64,000 bases of DNA from Bacteroides propionicigenes. Its GTDB lineage: Bacteria; Bacteroidota; Bacteroidia; Bacteroidales; Bacteroidaceae. The DNA is taken from contig NZ_JAHBBW010000004.1 in assembly GCF_018390535.1 (NCBI RefSeq), positions 248,001 to 312,000 of the forward strand. The letters run 5' to 3'. A model generated the notes under the pieces. That model was not told the DNA's origin, did no database searches, and saw nothing but the letters and a program-made list of their open reading frames with translations. A program made the translations under genes and the position numbers. Shown here piece after piece: positions 8,561-17,396 of this stretch (position 1 is the stretch's first letter; the number at the start of each line of letters is the position of its first letter).

Positions 8561-11500
8561 TTAAAATGTTAAATTAAATCCGACATTATAGATTCGTGCA
8601 TTCACAGTAGGAGGATTATCATATTGTCCGTCTACTCCTCTGTCAAACAAAGTATTATTACTTACTTCAGGATCATACATCGGGTACTTAGTAATTGTGA
8701 AAAGATTTTGTACACCTGCATATATTCTCACTTTTTTTATAAATGTCCCTTTCAACATCTGTTCATCAAATGTATAGCCAAATTGCAGATTCTTACACCT
8801 GAAATACGAACCATTTTCTATATAAAAAGTACTCGGCAATGAGTTTCCGCCAGAATAATTATCCGTTTTTGCAATTGGAACATTAGTTGACATATTATTG
8901 GGAGTCCAAGAATTCATGACATCCGTTAACTTATTTGTTCCATAATTGAAGTAAAAATAATATTTTGCTCCACAAAAGACATCATTACCTTGACTTCCCT
9001 GGAAAAAAGCTGTAAAATCCCAGTTCTTATATCCTAAAGACAAATTAAGACCATAGGTAAAGTCCGGATTAGGATTACCGATGACAGTCTTATCATTTTC
9101 ATTTACAACTCCATCTTTTTTTCCTGTCAGATTACCATTCTCATCCAAACCATTGTTATCCTCAAAAATAAAATCCCCTTCATCATCGATACCCAATACT
9201 TTATACCCCCAGAATGTCCCGATAGGGAGTCCTTCTTTAGTTATTGTAGCGCGGTCATTAAATTTAGAACTTAAACTTTCACCACGTATCGGTTGTACTC
9301 CTTCACCTAATTTACGAACCTTATTTTTTAAGAAAGATATATTAGCTGAAGCATCTATACTAAAATCACCCCACATTTTACGATAACCAGCTGTCAACTC
9401 CAAACCCTTATTTTCTACTGAAGCTGTATTGAAATAAGGCAAATCACCATCATTGATAATAATAGTCTGCCCAGATGAAGGTAATGGAGCCAAAGGAGCT
9501 AATAAATCATTATTTCTTCTCAGAAACAAATCTGCAGTAAGAGTCAATGAATTATCCAAAAAGCCCAATTCTACACCCACATTAGAAGAAATCGCTGTTT
9601 CCCAAGTCAAACTCTCCTGTGCAAACCTCGTCACATAACCATAATTACGTTTATTTCCAAATATAGCTGGAACCGGTCCATAAGCCAAAGACAAGAATGA
9701 ATAAGGGTCAATAAAGTTCGCTCCTAATTCACCATAGCTACCTCTTATCTTCAATTTGGACATCCAAGGTATTTTAAAGAATTTTTCTTCATGTACATTC
9801 CAACCGACAGATACAGAAGGAAACCACCCCACTCTATGATTTTTTGCAAATTTGGAAGACTTATCACTACGAATACTCAAGCTCAACAAGTATCTGTTTT
9901 GGTAATCATAGTTTAAACGTGCAAAAAAAGATAATAATGCCGAATTCTGTTCAGCGGCAGCAATAGTACCTGCTCCTTCATATCCTGTAATAGTAGGTGC
10001 CCCTAAGTCATTATTATCGGAATTAATAGACATTGTTCTGCTAAACTCACGCATCCAACTGGTTCCTAATAAAGCATCTATCGTATGACCTGCAAACGTA
10101 TTATTATAAGTTATCAAATTATCAATCGTATAATTAAAATTTTCTCCACGACTTTCCGCTAAAGAAGTATAAAGTTGACCGAAACCGGAAACAGGTTCCC
10201 CACTTTCATCCCACATAGTACTATATGCAGGTGTATGAACATAATCATGAGAATTCAAATAGCTCCCAGCCAAATTCAATTTATAATTGAAACCTTTAAA
10301 GACATTCAGTCCTAAACTTAAACTACCGGTTATATCTGTAGCTCTATTTATAGCATCACGGTTATAATATTCAGCAAGTGGGTTTTCTATTGCAGAAGAA
10401 AGAATGTTATATTCTGGACCAACAGATACATATCGTCCATATTCATCTGTAACCGGAGCTGTAGGAATACCAATCATACGATGTTTAGGTGTCGGCCTTT
10501 TCTTTGTATGAGCTATTGACAAATTTTCATTGATACTCAATATCCCTTTTTTAAAAGAACCATTCACACGTGCATTATATTTTTCATATTTAGATTCAAC
10601 AATTATACCTTCTTGATTAAAATATCCCACGCTTGTACTATATGTTGTATAATCACCACCACCTGAAATACTTGCACTCAAATTATAGATAGGTGCATTT
10701 TGAAAATATAAATCTTGCCAATCTGTATCAATAGACGGATATGTTGGATTAACATTCTCGGGAGCCCGTTTCAAATTACTGTTATCAGCAACCATATTCG
10801 CAAAATTTCTCCATTGACCAGCATTCAAAAAATCCAGTTGTTTAGATGGTGTTTGATATGAGAAATTTCCAGATATCTCAACTACAGGCTTCCCTTGTTT
10901 ACCTTGTTTTGTTGTGATGAGGACAACACCATTTGCAGCACGTGAGCCATAAATTGCTGCAGCAGATCCATCTTTTAAGATTTCAATAGAAGCAATATCA
11001 TTAGGATTCAAAGAATTCAGCCCATTATTACTCACGGCACCATCAATGATATACAAAGGTTCAGTCGTTCCAAAAGTTCCTGCTCCACGAACCAATATTT
11101 TAACATCTGCACCAGCTTCACCACCCTTTTGAATAATTTCGACACCCGGAGTTTGACCTTGTAGAGCGGAAGCTACATTACCAGCAACCTGCTTTTGAAT
11201 TTCTTTAGCCGAGATTGATGCAACTGCAGCGGTCATACTGGATTTCTTTTGTACACCATAACCAACGACCACAACTTCATCCAATTGTTCCGTATCTTCC
11301 ACCAAGGTCACGTTTATAGAAGTTTTAAAGCCAACTTCAATTACCTGTGTCGTATAGCCAATATAACTGAAAACTAAAGTTGATCCAGAAGCCACTTTCA
11401 AAGTATATTTTCCGTCAACATCCGTAATAGTACCATTGGAAGTCCCTTTTTCTAAAACGGAAGCTCCAATTACAGGTTCATTGTGAGTATCGACCACAAC

Positions 11501-11578
11501 ACCTGTAATCGATATTTGTTGAGCCAATGCATATAAAGAAAAGCATAAGCAGAACAGCATTAATAAATACTTCTTCAT
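8561..11578 (-). CDS. SusC/RagA-family TonB-dependent outer-membrane transporter
   Basis: 1005 residues. Signal peptide (about 1-19), then a carboxypeptidase-regulatory-like beta-sandwich (about 20-100, ISITGVVVDTHNEPVIGASV), the SusC-family link EVVVVGYGVQKK (about 101-112), a TonB plug domain with YIIDGAVSN and SIEILKDGSAAAIYGSRAANG, and a long 22-strand barrel ending in aromatic YNVGFNLTF. It imports oligosaccharides across the outer membrane using TonB energy, paired with the SusD lipoprotein just downstream. There is no N-terminal signalling (STN) extension, so it is not a FecA-type sensor. It lies between nanE and susD on the same strand, so glycan import and sialic acid breakdown are probably co-transcribed. 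Confidence 0.96.
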   Translation of the reverse strand: MKKYLLMLFCLCFSLYALAQQISITGVVVDTHNEPVIGASVLEKGTSNGTITDVDGKYTLKVASGSTLVFSYIGYTTQVIEVGFKTSINVTLVEDTEQLDEVVVVGYGVQKKSSMTAAVASISAKEIQKQVAGNVASALQGQTPGVEIIQKGGEAGADVKILVRGAGTFGTTEPLYIIDGAVSNNGLNSLNPNDIASIEILKDGSAAAIYGSRAANGVVLITTKQGKQGKPVVEISGNFSYQTPSKQLDFLNAGQWRNFANMVADNSNLKRAPENVNPTYPSIDTDWQDLYFQNAPIYNLSASISGGGDYTTYSTSVGYFNQEGIIVESKYEKYNARVNGSFKKGILSINENLSIAHTKKRPTPKHRMIGIPTAPVTDEYGRYVSVGPEYNILSSAIENPLAEYYNRDAINRATDITGSLSLGLNVFKGFNYKLNLAGSYLNSHDYVHTPAYSTMWDESGEPVSGFGQLYTSLAESRGENFNYTIDNLITYNNTFAGHTIDALLGTSWMREFSRTMSINSDNNDLGAPTITGYEGAGTIAAAEQNSALLSFFARLNYDYQNRYLLSLSIRSDKSSKFAKNHRVGWFPSVSVGWNVHEEKFFKIPWMSKLKIRGSYGELGANFIDPYSFLSLAYGPVPAIFGNKRNYGYVTRFAQESLTWETAISSNVGVELGFLDNSLTLTADLFLRRNNDLLAPLAPLPSSGQTIIINDGDLPYFNTASVENKGLELTAGYRKMWGDFSIDASANISFLKNKVRKLGEGVQPIRGESLSSKFNDRATITKEGLPIGTFWGYKVLGIDDEGDFIFEDNNGLDENGNLTGKKDGVVNENDKTVIGNPNPDFTYGLNLSLGYKNWDFTAFFQGSQGNDVFCGAKYYFYFNYGTNKLTDVMNSWTPNNMSTNVPIAKTDNYSGGNSLPSTFYIENGSYFRCKNLQFGYTFDEQMLKGTFIKKVRIYAGVQNLFTITKYPMYDPEVSNNTLFDRGVDGQYDNPPTVNARIYNVGFNLTF

Positions 11579-11618
11579 AGAATTAATTTTTGGATTATAA
11601 ATAGGTAATTAAGATTAA

Positions 11619-12794
11619 CTAAAGTAGTTCTTTGCACAACATATAACTGCGAATCATCATCCGAGGTATATGGAAAGGACCTTTAAAAAGATTACCCTTA
11701 GCGGGTTGGGCTATCGTGCCGTCGCGATGCAAATAACCGTACCATTCACCATATTCCTTATCGGGGAAATGGGCATAAGTCCAGTCGCTGATTTGCCGGT
11801 GCATAGCAAGATATTTTTCATCATGAGTCGCCTGATAGGCATAAAGAGTAGCAATAATCGCTTCGGTCTGCGGCCACCAGAATTTCATATCCTGAGAATA
11901 ATCCTGCGCAGGGAAATGACGGCAATCCCGGAAATTAATTATGCCTCCATATTCTTTGTCCCAGCCCCATTCCCAAGACCAATCAAGAATCTGCAGCGCC
12001 ATCTGCACCAACTCCTTATCCCAATTACGAAAGCGGGCTTCCTCCAAAATGAACCAAGAAGTCTCGATGCAATGCCCCGGATTGATGACCCGACCGTTGC
12101 AAGTATCAATAAACTCCCCATCCTTACCTACCGTTTCCAGTAATGCCTTGAACTCAGGATGAATGAAGTATTTGCGAAGAGCCGCAAGCGAGTCGTTGAT
12201 TTGCGTGTCGAGTATCGGATCGGAAATGGCTGCGCGTATACGAGATGCAGTGTTAATTAGAATCATCGTAATGGAATGTCCGCGAGCTTGCAGCGTAGGC
12301 AGATACTTAGGTTCCAAGAATCCGGGGGTGGAAAGAAACCTCTGTATGTTTTTGAAAAGCGACAGTGCTTTTTCTGCATAACTCCCGTCGCCGGAAGCTA
12401 TGGCATACTCTGCCATGGCAATAGCTGCAAAACATTCGGAAAATACATAGCGGCGCTTACGCAAGGGCTTACCGTCATCGGTAATCTCAAAATACATATG
12501 CCCGTCTGTATCAAAACAATATTTTTCTATAAAGTCGATACAGCTCTTGGATGCAGCAAGCCATTCGGGATTTTTCTCCATATTATTGTAAGCATAGGCT
12601 GCTATAAATCCAAAACGTCCCTGAAACCATACTGATTTTGTGGTGTCCATCAAAGTTCCGTCACGGTCAATGCAAGTGTAAACCCCACCATGTTTATGGT
12701 CGAGCCCATGCTTCATCCAAAACGGCATGATATTCTCTGTGAAATCCTGACGATAGGATGCAGACCACGAATTTAAATAATCCGTCACATTCAT
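11619..12794 (-). CDS. nanE: N-acylglucosamine 2-epimerase (AGE/renin-binding-protein type)
   Basis: 391 residues, full family length. The (alpha/alpha)6-barrel motifs of AGE epimerases are visible: VWFQGRFGFIAAYAYN, RGHSITMILINTASR, GHCIETSWFILEEAR and FKGPFHIPRMMIRS, providing the conserved Arg and His residues of the active site. In Bacteroides this enzyme interconverts ManNAc and GlcNAc after the lyase step, replacing the ManNAc-kinase route (NanK/NanE-6P) of E. coli. It acts in the cytoplasm. It lies 27 bp after the lyase gene and 40 bp before susC, so the catabolic and uptake genes appear to share one transcript. Related epimerases act on cellobiose or mannose, but the adjacent lyase favours the ManNAc assignment. 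Confidence 0.88.
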   Translation of the reverse strand: MNVTDYLNSWSASYRQDFTENIMPFWMKHGLDHKHGGVYTCIDRDGTLMDTTKSVWFQGRFGFIAAYAYNNMEKNPEWLAASKSCIDFIEKYCFDTDGHMYFEITDDGKPLRKRRYVFSECFAAIAMAEYAIASGDGSYAEKALSLFKNIQRFLSTPGFLEPKYLPTLQARGHSITMILINTASRIRAAISDPILDTQINDSLAALRKYFIHPEFKALLETVGKDGEFIDTCNGRVINPGHCIETSWFILEEARFRNWDKELVQMALQILDWSWEWGWDKEYGGIINFRDCRHFPAQDYSQDMKFWWPQTEAIIATLYAYQATHDEKYLAMHRQISDWTYAHFPDKEYGEWYGYLHRDGTIAQPAKGNLFKGPFHIPRMMIRSYMLCKELL

Positions 12795-12821
12795 AGGTTT
12801 TCTTTTTTAAAGTTTATCAAT

Positions 12822-13739
12822 CTAAAATTTATTGCAACGTTCAAAGAAATGGATAGCTTCAAGTTCTGCCTTCATCCGTTGCTCTTCTTCCTCCGTCATA
12901 TTCTGGAAAGGAGTACGGTTCTTGCCCAAATCAAGACCTATCAACTTCATAATACGCTTGCCTCCCACTATATTTCCACGGAAATGACAGATAACGTTTA
13001 TCACCTCCTGAGAGAAGTTCTGACGTTCGCGGGCCAACTCCAAATCACCGGCTTTCCAGGCATCTATGATACCAACCAATTCTTTTCCATTATAATTGGT
13101 AGTACCGCCAATACCGCCTTGCGCGCCTCCCATTGCAAGGCAGGGAAGTATTGTTTCGTCCTGACCATGCAGCATATCGTATTTTCCTCCTTTATACAAT
13201 CGGCATTGATTGTATTCGTACATACTCTCGAACGTATATTTTATACCTGCAAAATTGGGCACGCGTCCATCAACAGCTTCCAATAGCTTAACCATAGGCA
13301 AGAATGCCCCGTTGAATGCAGGGATATGATAGTAATAGAAAGGAAGGCTCGGAGCGCCGGAAGCAATTTCTTCTATATACTTCACCAGTTCTTCAATACG
13401 ACCGATTTTAGGAAAAGGAGGAGCCATCGCACCAATACCCCAAGCTCCGATTTTTTGAGCGTGCTCCGCCAGCATACGACTCGCCTTTACACAACAACTA
13501 CCCACATGGACAATCACCTTAAAACCTGCAGGGGCTACTGCAACCCAACGCTCAGCAAGTTTCATCCGCTCTTCTTCCGTCAGCATATATCCCTCTCCGG
13601 ATGAACCATTAATAAACACTCCCTGAAGCCCATTTTTCTGTAACATCTTAGCATAAGCCTCAATGGGCTCATAATTCACTTCACCATTTTCATAAAATGG
13701 AGTAAAAGGCGCATCAATCAATCCGATAATCTTTTCCAT
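12822..13739 (-). CDS. nanL: N-acetylneuraminate lyase
   Basis: About 305 residues from the ATG at 13739; ATGs at 13745 and 13766 are in frame and cannot be excluded. It is a class I aldolase of the DHDPS/NAL family: GSSGEG at about 45-50 (carboxylate binding), YYYHIP at 135-140 with the catalytic Tyr at about 137, and GIKYT with the Schiff-base Lys at about 167. These positions agree closely with E. coli NanA (Tyr137, Lys165). The reaction cleaves Neu5Ac to ManNAc and pyruvate. The neighbours (AGE epimerase, MFS transporter, YhcH protein, ROK regulator) make the sialic acid role much likelier than lysine biosynthesis or a sugar-acid aldolase. Confidence 0.9.
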   Translation of the reverse strand: MEKIIGLIDAPFTPFYENGEVNYEPIEAYAKMLQKNGLQGVFINGSSGEGYMLTEEERMKLAERWVAVAPAGFKVIVHVGSCCVKASRMLAEHAQKIGAWGIGAMAPPFPKIGRIEELVKYIEEIASGAPSLPFYYYHIPAFNGAFLPMVKLLEAVDGRVPNFAGIKYTFESMYEYNQCRLYKGGKYDMLHGQDETILPCLAMGGAQGGIGGTTNYNGKELVGIIDAWKAGDLELARERQNFSQEVINVICHFRGNIVGGKRIMKLIGLDLGKNRTPFQNMTEEEEQRMKAELEAIHFFERCNKF

Positions 13740-13777
13740 ATTCATATTCTTTATATTGTTATACATATTATCTGTTA

Positions 13778-15019
13778 TTATTCCACATTATCTGTCTTAG
13801 GACGAAGGAAGTATAGTTGCAATGACAAAGCAATCAGCACAATTACACTGAGCATGGCAAATCCCTGCCCCAGATTACCTCCGTCTGTCCACTTTCCTAA
13901 CAACTCGGTAACGGCAGCACCTGCAAAGACTCCGGTCATATTCATTACTCCATAGGCTGTAGCACGATGTTTGGCAGATACAAACTGACAAAGAATAGGC
14001 ATATTATTGGCATCGAAAATACCAAAGCCGACTCCAAATAACAGTCCCGCTCCAACAACGGACACAAAGCTGTGACCGAATCCCAGCAACAGCAACGCCG
14101 GCACAGTCAGTCCCAATCCGATGGCTCCTGTATAGACACGTCCCCGGATATTTTTCTGGACCCAACGATCGGACAAGATACCTCCGATAATGACTCCTAT
14201 AAAGGATGAAAAGGCAATTGTAATGGTAGAAATGGGACCTGCCTCTGACATCGGAATATCTAAGTTCTCGGCAAACAGCGTTGGCAACCAGTTCTTTGTA
14301 GCCCACCCCGGAAGGCTCGGAGCTGCAAAATAAAAGAGGATAATCCAAAACGCCCAAGTGGAGAAAAGCATACTGAGCCCGCTGAACAAAGATGGTTTCT
14401 TCTCTCCCCTCTCCAACGGAACTTCCTTTACTGAAGCATGAGCCGGATTTTCACGAAGTGCAACCACTAATATCAATGAATAAACAATACCTATTATACC
14501 AAACCAATGAAAAGTGGAATGCCATGAAAACATTGCTGCAACCGTAGCGCCAAAACCACCGATAGCCTGCCCCACATAAAGCCCCGTCATATGTACTCCA
14601 ATAGCCAATGAACGGGATTTACCCTGATGCCAGTCTGCAATTAGAGATAAAGCGGAAGGTATATAGAGTGCCTCGCTTACTCCCATCACCGCACGCAACC
14701 AATACAATTCATGAAAATTATCGGCATATCCCATTAAATAAGTAACGGCAGACCACACAAACAAACTACCTACAACCAGCCACTTACGGCTAAAACGGTC
14801 GGCAATCATACCGGCAACAGGACTCATGAATCCGTAAATCCACAAGAAGATAGCCATTAACGCACCAAACGCCTCCGCCTTATTCAGTTCTACAATATCG
14901 ACCTTCATCGCCTCTTGCATAGTAGAAAGCATTTGGCGATCCATGTAATTGAGCAAAGCAACCACCCATAACAGAGCAACGACTACCCAAGGATACAGAT
15001 TTTTGTTTTTCATAATCAT
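13778..15019 (-). CDS. nanT: MFS transporter, probable sialic acid permease
   Basis: 413 residues with about 12 transmembrane helices. The MFS signature D-R-F-S-R-K-W lies in the loop after helix 2 (GMIADRFSRKW), and NYMDRQ in helix 1 is typical of the anion:cation symporter and NanT-like subgroup. It is the promoter-proximal gene of the nan/sus operon: a full Bacteroidota promoter and a palindromic operator candidate lie just upstream. It would carry free sialic acid across the inner membrane for the lyase encoded next. Hexuronate transporters look similar, so substrate assignment rests on context. Two in-frame ATGs (15019 and 15013) are equally plausible starts. Confidence 0.82.
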   Translation of the reverse strand: MIMKNKNLYPWVVVALLWVVALLNYMDRQMLSTMQEAMKVDIVELNKAEAFGALMAIFLWIYGFMSPVAGMIADRFSRKWLVVGSLFVWSAVTYLMGYADNFHELYWLRAVMGVSEALYIPSALSLIADWHQGKSRSLAIGVHMTGLYVGQAIGGFGATVAAMFSWHSTFHWFGIIGIVYSLILVVALRENPAHASVKEVPLERGEKKPSLFSGLSMLFSTWAFWIILFYFAAPSLPGWATKNWLPTLFAENLDIPMSEAGPISTITIAFSSFIGVIIGGILSDRWVQKNIRGRVYTGAIGLGLTVPALLLLGFGHSFVSVVGAGLLFGVGFGIFDANNMPILCQFVSAKHRATAYGVMNMTGVFAGAAVTELLGKWTDGGNLGQGFAMLSVIVLIALSLQLYFLRPKTDNVE

Positions 15020-15049
15020 TAATTAAAGCTATATTTATTTATCTCGTTG

Positions 15050-15080
15050 CAAATATATCAATCATTTTAATATATACAAA
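15050..15080 (-). promoter_or_regulatory. Promoter of the nan/sus operon
   Basis: On the minus strand TTTG (15077-15080) is followed after 19 bp by TATATTTG (15050-15057). This is a full match to the Bacteroidota consensus TTTG-N19-21-TAnnTTTG. It lies 31 bp ahead of the MFS start codon and directly below the palindrome at 15082-15107. I see no comparable promoter in the short gaps further down the operon. Confidence 0.8.
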
Positions 15081-15081
15081 A

Positions 15082-15107
15082 TATTTAATAAATTATTTTA
15101 TTAAATA
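15082..15107. promoter_or_regulatory. Inverted repeat, candidate ROK operator site 1
   Basis: Perfect inverted repeat with 11-bp arms (TATTTAATAAA / TTTATTAAATA) around TTAT. Its central 20 bp are identical to site 2 at 15667-15686. It abuts the upstream edge of the -33 box of the nan/sus promoter. NagC/Mlc-type ROK repressors bind AT-rich palindromes, so control by the ROK protein encoded at 15743 is a good inference. Confidence 0.65.
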
Positions 15108-15148
15108 ATGAGATATAATTAAAGATATATATCTAATAAGAGAGTATA

Positions 15149-15595
15149 TCACAACTTTACCTTAGCTATCAGCTTACGAATCTTCCCCTGCCCAATGACA
15201 GGCGCATGGGGATCTTCCGGATATACAATCATAAACTGACCGGGATTTAAATCAACCCACGTAGTAGAACAATCTGAATACAAGGCGCAATCACCCTCTT
15301 CTTCGTAAGGCTTAACTTGCTGTTTTACATCTTCAATCGCTTTCCATCCTATTCTTTCCACGCCTTGCAACAAAATATGTACATCAATATAGGCACGATG
15401 CACTTCAAGCACCTGCTTATCCTGTGCAACGCATTCAGGATTTATATTCATGACAAACAAATTATCACCGTCTATATCAATACGCCCCAACTCTGCATGA
15501 AGCAAATCATGCGTTTTTACATAGTCAAAAAGAGTTTTAAACTGAGGATGAAGCATCTCTATCCTACCACTGTTCTGCAAATTTGATACAATCAT
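15149..15595 (-). CDS. YhcH/YjgK/YiaL family protein, probable sialic acid anomerase
   Basis: 148 residues, normal length for the family. The cupin-like core contains EVHRAYIDVHILLQGVE, CALYSDCSTTWVDLNPGQFMIVYPEDPHAP and a terminal RKLIAKVKL, which are family hallmarks; the His and Glu residues in these blocks form the metal site in relatives. E. coli YhcH (NanQ) has been reported to accelerate anomer conversion of sialic acid. The gene is transcribed toward the nan operon but has its own -7 box, and is divergent from the ROK regulator. Cytoplasmic (no signal peptide). Confidence 0.85.
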   Translation of the reverse strand: MIVSNLQNSGRIEMLHPQFKTLFDYVKTHDLLHAELGRIDIDGDNLFVMNINPECVAQDKQVLEVHRAYIDVHILLQGVERIGWKAIEDVKQQVKPYEEEGDCALYSDCSTTWVDLNPGQFMIVYPEDPHAPVIGQGKIRKLIAKVKL

Positions 15596-15631
15596 ATTCT
15601 ATTTTTTTAATTAAACATATAATCTCGGAGG

Positions 15632-15639
15632 CAAATATA
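15632..15639 (-). promoter_or_regulatory. -7 box of the YhcH-family gene
   Basis: TATATTTG on the minus strand, 36 bp ahead of the start codon. No exact TTTG is seen at the -33 position. The operator-like palindrome begins 26 bp upstream, nearly the same geometry as at the nan/sus promoter. Confidence 0.6.
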
Positions 15640-15664
15640 GAAACAAATTTAATTTTAAAAGAAT

Positions 15665-15688
15665 TATTAATAAATTATTTTATTAATA
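15665..15688. promoter_or_regulatory. Inverted repeat, candidate ROK operator site 2
   Basis: Perfect inverted repeat with 10-bp arms (TATTAATAAA / TTTATTAATA) around TTAT, sharing an identical 20-bp core with site 1. It lies between the two divergent -7 boxes, where one bound dimer could block both the YhcH-type gene and the ROK gene. This suggests autoregulation. Confidence 0.65.
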
Positions 15689-15710
15689 TCGAATATAAAA
15701 GCAAATTTAT

Positions 15711-15718
15711 TATCTTTG
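15711..15718 (+). promoter_or_regulatory. -7 box of the ROK regulator gene
   Basis: TATCTTTG fits TAnnTTTG and lies 24 bp ahead of the ROK start codon. The expected -33 area is occupied by the right arm of the palindrome, consistent with autorepression. Confidence 0.65.
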
Positions 15719-15742
15719 TAAAAATTCAATATAAGCAAAGGT

Positions 15743-16951
15743 ATGAGACAGCAGCTATTAAAAGAAATAGAGTCGGGAAGCAAAAGTGCTCTCGTAAAAA
15801 AGAGGATTATTACACATTATATATATAATGGCAGTTCCACCATTACGGATTTATCCAAAGAATTGGATTTAAGCATACCTACCGTCACTAAATTTATCAG
15901 TGAGATGTGCGAAGATGGATATATCAATGATTATGGAAAATTAGAAACCAGTGGAGGACGACACCCCAGTTTGTATGGTCTTAATCCTGAATCAGGGTAC
16001 TTTATCGGAGTTGACATAAAAAAATTCGCTGTCAATATCGGTTTAATCAACTTCAAAGGTGACATGATGGAGTTAAAAATGAATATTCCATATAAACTTG
16101 AAAATACACCGGAAGCAATGGAAGAGTTATGCAAATTAATAAACTCTTTCATCAAAAAGGCAAAAGTCAATACAGAGAAAATTCTAAATATCAATATTAA
16201 CATATCCGGACGTGTTAATCCGGAATCGGGTTACAGCTTCAGCCAATTTAATTTCTCCGAGCGTCCATTAGCCGAAGTCCTCACCGAGAAAATAGGATAT
16301 CAGGTCTGCATAGATAACGACACCCGGGCGATGACCTATGGAGAATACCTGCAAGGATGCGTAAAAGGAGAAAAAAACATCATCTTTGTCAACCTTAGTT
16401 GGGGACTTGGTATAGGAATCATCATAGACGGCAAAATATATACCGGAAAATCCGGCTTCTCCGGAGAATTTGGCCATATAAATGTCTTTGACAATGAAAT
16501 ACTATGCCACTGTGGTAAAAAAGGATGCCTGGAAACGGAAGCATCCGGCTCTGCACTATACAGAACCTTACTGGAACGCATCAAAAATGGTGAATGTTCT
16601 ATCTTATCGGGTAGAATAGACAACAGAGAACTGCCGCTTACATTGGATGAAATAATAGCTGCCGTAAATAAGGAAGATTTATTATGTATTGAAATCGTAG
16701 AAGAAATCGGTCAGAAATTAGGTAAACAAATAGCAGGATTAATCAACATTTTTAATCCCGAACTTGTAATTATCGGGGGGACTTTGTCGTTGACCGATGA
16801 TTATATAGCCCAACCTATAAAAACAGCGATAAAAAAATATTCCTTGAATTTAGTGAATCAGGATTCCACCATCACACTATCCAAACTGAAAGACAAAGCA
16901 GGAATCATAGGTGCTTGTATGCTGGCACGAAGCCGGATGTTTGAGTGCTGA
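15743..16951 (+). CDS. ROK-family transcriptional regulator
   Basis: 402 residues. An N-terminal winged helix-turn-helix (about 20-75, SSTITDLSKELDLSIPTVTK) precedes a ROK sugar-kinase-like domain: DND at 191-193, EFGHI at 242-246 and the ROK zinc motif CHCGKKGC at 255-262. This layout is that of NagC/Mlc/XylR repressors rather than of a ROK kinase. The effector is probably ManNAc, GlcNAc or a phosphorylated derivative, inferred from the neighbouring genes. It is divergent from the YhcH-family gene and ends at a strong hairpin. It is likely the local repressor of the nan/sus operon through the two palindromes at 15082 and 15665. Confidence 0.9.
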   Translation: MRQQLLKEIESGSKSALVKKRIITHYIYNGSSTITDLSKELDLSIPTVTKFISEMCEDGYINDYGKLETSGGRHPSLYGLNPESGYFIGVDIKKFAVNIGLINFKGDMMELKMNIPYKLENTPEAMEELCKLINSFIKKAKVNTEKILNININISGRVNPESGYSFSQFNFSERPLAEVLTEKIGYQVCIDNDTRAMTYGEYLQGCVKGEKNIIFVNLSWGLGIGIIIDGKIYTGKSGFSGEFGHINVFDNEILCHCGKKGCLETEASGSALYRTLLERIKNGECSILSGRIDNRELPLTLDEIIAAVNKEDLLCIEIVEEIGQKLGKQIAGLINIFNPELVIIGGTLSLTDDYIAQPIKTAIKKYSLNLVNQDSTITLSKLKDKAGIIGACMLARSRMFEC

Positions 16952-16968
16952 CATCTATATTTATATAT

Positions 16969-17010
16969 GCAGGAGGGTGTCTCAAAATGAATATTGAGAC
17001 ACCCTCCTGC
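16969..17010. terminator. Strong terminator hairpin between ROK gene and export module
   Basis: Seventeen-bp perfect stem (arms 16969-16985 and 16994-17010, GCAGGAGGGTGTCTCAA and its complement) with an 8-nt loop. It is followed by ATTTTCT on the plus strand. It lies between convergent genes and may serve both. Confidence 0.8.
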
Positions 17011-17048
17011 ATTTTCTCAGTCTTATTCTGCTATCTATGAAGTAATAA

Positions 17049-17396
17049 CTATTTCAATAAATGAGCAAATTTTGCCGACAACTCCGCCTTATCTGCACTA
17101 ACCAATAAGTTATCCCCTTTAGAATCTACCAACAAAGCAGCATTCTGCGAAGCAGCGAAAGATGCTACATCAGCTGTTTCTTCAACAAAAAGGCAACCGG
17201 GGAACAGAGGCACAAACACTTCTTTGGTTTGTCCTTTCCATTTCTTGAATACGACTTGCATAGGACAAAATGCAGTATAACCTGCAGCATTCAGACGCTG
17301 CATCAGTTTACGTTCCGACCTTGGCGCTGTATACAGAGCGTACCAACGATTCATTTCATTATTAGCTATCATATTGCTTTGTTTGCTTTTCTCCAT
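17049..17396 (-). CDS. NGN-only NusG/UpxY-like protein
   Basis: 115 residues. RWYALYTAPRSERKLMQRL, FCPMQVVFKKWKG and VFVPLFPGCLFVEE match the NGN domain of NusG paralogues such as UpxY, the antiterminators that act on Bacteroides capsule operons. No KOW domain follows: the protein ends soon after the NGN fold, whereas UpxY proteins are about 170-190 residues. The first ATG overlaps the wzz 3' end by 28 bp. An in-frame ATG at 17372 gives a 4-nt ATGA overlap with the wzz stop and is an alternative start. Being last in its operon it could act in trans on other polysaccharide operons, or be a decayed antiterminator. Confidence 0.7.
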   Translation of the reverse strand: MEKSKQSNMIANNEMNRWYALYTAPRSERKLMQRLNAAGYTAFCPMQVVFKKWKGQTKEVFVPLFPGCLFVEETADVASFAASQNAALLVDSKGDNLLVSADKAELSAKFAHLLK

